64,000 nucleotides of DNA from Aliivibrio sifiae (GTDB taxonomy: Bacteria; Pseudomonadota; Gammaproteobacteria; Enterobacterales; Vibrionaceae), in contig NZ_MSCO01000001.1 in NCBI RefSeq assembly GCF_002954705.1, positions 2,216,865 to 2,280,864 of the forward strand, read 5' to 3'. A model generated the notes under the pieces. The model searched no databases. It was not told the DNA's origin and saw only the letters and a list, made by a program, of their open reading frames with translations. Both the position numbers and the translations under genes were made by a program. Every line of letters begins with the position of its first letter. Position 1 is the stretch's first letter. Shown here piece after piece: positions 63,158 through 64,000 of the stretch.

Positions 63158-64000
63158 ATAAAAATATATTATTTATTGGCGTGCTGTTAATGCTCTCAGC
63201 CACCACTTTTCATTGGATCATGCGTGACAACTCATCATCAATAATAAAGGGAGCGTCTACCTTAAATAGTCACATACCTAAAGCAAATACCACCTTACAA
63301 CCAGCTTTAAAAGAAAACATTAATCATGTGGTATCAACATCATTAAATGAACTAAAACCAAAAGAAATAAAACAAGAATTTCCTCAAAAATTGACCGAAC
63401 AATTTAGCTTACTATCTCAAGCTTATGTTGACGACATCAGTTACCCATCTTATTCAATACCTCTATTGAGTTCGAATATTAATTACTTAAAACCTAATCA
63501 TTTTAGCGTGGTTAATATTCCGGTATTAGATGGCTCACATACCGTAGCTTTATCTTTAGAAAAATATCGATTTGATTACCCGGAACCAATTATCGTTACT
63601 CTTACTTCAGAATTGCCGATTGACCATATCGATTATGAATTACTTGATCCTGAAACCAGAAAGTCACTTACCTCAAAATATACTCAAGAACTAACTACTG
63701 AATTTTCACCGCAAGAAGATTGGCCTCAAGAGGTCAGAATAAAAGCAGCCATCTCTTTTTTAGAAGGGAAAGATACGCTCATTGCTGATATCCAATTTTC
63801 AAATCCAGTTGCATATGTAGACTCCCTATCCCCTGTTTATTCTTCAGGTGATGATATGATATTACCGTTAAATATGGATATAAAAGAATCAGGCAATTAC
63901 CGTATTAGAGCAAATCTATATCAAGAAAATGGGGATCCTATTGCCTCATTAAGTAATAAAGCAAAGCTCTCTCAAGGCGTTGGTATTTTTGAGCTAAAAG
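63154..64000 (+). CDS. Lipase-coupled exported protein, 3' end outside window
   Basis: An open frame of 282 codons begins at the ATG overlapping the lipase stop (ATGA) and runs to the window end. It starts MNKNILFIGVLLMLSATTFH, a signal or anchor segment, and continues as a beta-rich Ser/Thr-containing sequence (VNIPVLDGSHTVALSLEKY, VAYVDSLSPVYSSGDDMILP). It may be a lipase partner or surface protein; I recall similar downstream proteins described as choice-of-anchor proteins, but this is not certain. Confidence 0.75.
   Translation, partial: MNKNILFIGVLLMLSATTFHWIMRDNSSSIIKGASTLNSHIPKANTTLQPALKENINHVVSTSLNELKPKEIKQEFPQKLTEQFSLLSQAYVDDISYPSYSIPLLSSNINYLKPNHFSVVNIPVLDGSHTVALSLEKYRFDYPEPIIVTLTSELPIDHIDYELLDPETRKSLTSKYTQELTTEFSPQEDWPQEVRIKAAISFLEGKDTLIADIQFSNPVAYVDSLSPVYSSGDDMILPLNMDIKESGNYRIRANLYQENGDPIASLSNKAKLSQGVGIFELK

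Overview
The window reads as a chromosome segment from a low-GC member of the Vibrionaceae, most likely an Aliivibrio (A. fischeri group). The evidence is the gene set and protein sequences of phoB-phoR, rdgC, dnaK-dnaJ, grpE, nadK, recN, bamE, ratA and smpB-ssrA, and a tmRNA tag reading ANDENYALAA. No comparison search could be run, so the genus is an inference.

Layout. (1) Positions 1-22600 are mostly conserved core: a phosphate block (phoB-phoR-pstS, with a Pho box), rdgC, trhP(yegQ)-ferredoxin, an AraC regulator with a block of exported proteins (amidohydrolase, DUF3299, OprB-like porin), the heat-shock genes dnaJ, dnaK and grpE (sigma-32 promoters are visible before dnaK and grpE), nadK, recN under a double LexA operator, bamE, ratA-rnfH, smpB and ssrA. 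(2) Positions 22580-45922 are a genomic island of about 23 kb inserted at the 3' end of ssrA. It has a P4-type integrase, a duplicated att core, matching 12-bp-spaced integrase arm-type repeats at both ends, a complete type I restriction-modification operon (hsdM-hsdS-hsdR), a tight three-gene DUF262/AAA ATPase/PLD-like cassette that may be a further defence module, an RNase H, an AlpA regulator, RadC, two DUF2787 genes, an LPD25-like gene, a WYL regulator, a LysM effector-like gene with an overlapping membrane immunity-like gene, a Rep-like Inovirus Gp2 protein and a MatP-like DNA-binding fusion. (3) Positions 46000-64000 return to the host chromosome: a MITE-like repeat, a DUF3332 lipoprotein, a tri-heme cytochrome c peroxidase, then a large thiol/sulfur cluster, an MgtE-type transporter, and a lipase with a downstream secreted partner cut by the window end.

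The main discovery is the thiol cluster at 48650-60983. Five promoters, in both orientations, share one architecture: TGCRTC, a 16-nt spacer that starts T-rich, then CGTCT. This is extracytoplasmic-function (ECF) sigma geometry. They lie before the SigZ-like ECF sigma gene itself, a gshA-like gene heading an operon with a heterodimeric ABC exporter and a eukaryotic-type glutathione synthetase, a TcyP-type cystine symporter followed by a CoA-disulfide-reductase-like flavoprotein, a PatB/MalY C-S lyase, and a single-domain rhodanese. The sequence therefore suggests a self-regulated ECF regulon for cystine uptake, thiol synthesis and export, disulfide or persulfide reduction and sulfur release. 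No anti-sigma gene is visible; the sigma factor instead has a Cys-containing C-terminal tail. The gshA-like gene is frameshifted at a run of six G, so in this sequence it is broken, phase-variable, or read by frameshifting.

No rRNA, ordinary tRNA, CRISPR array or intact insertion sequence was found.
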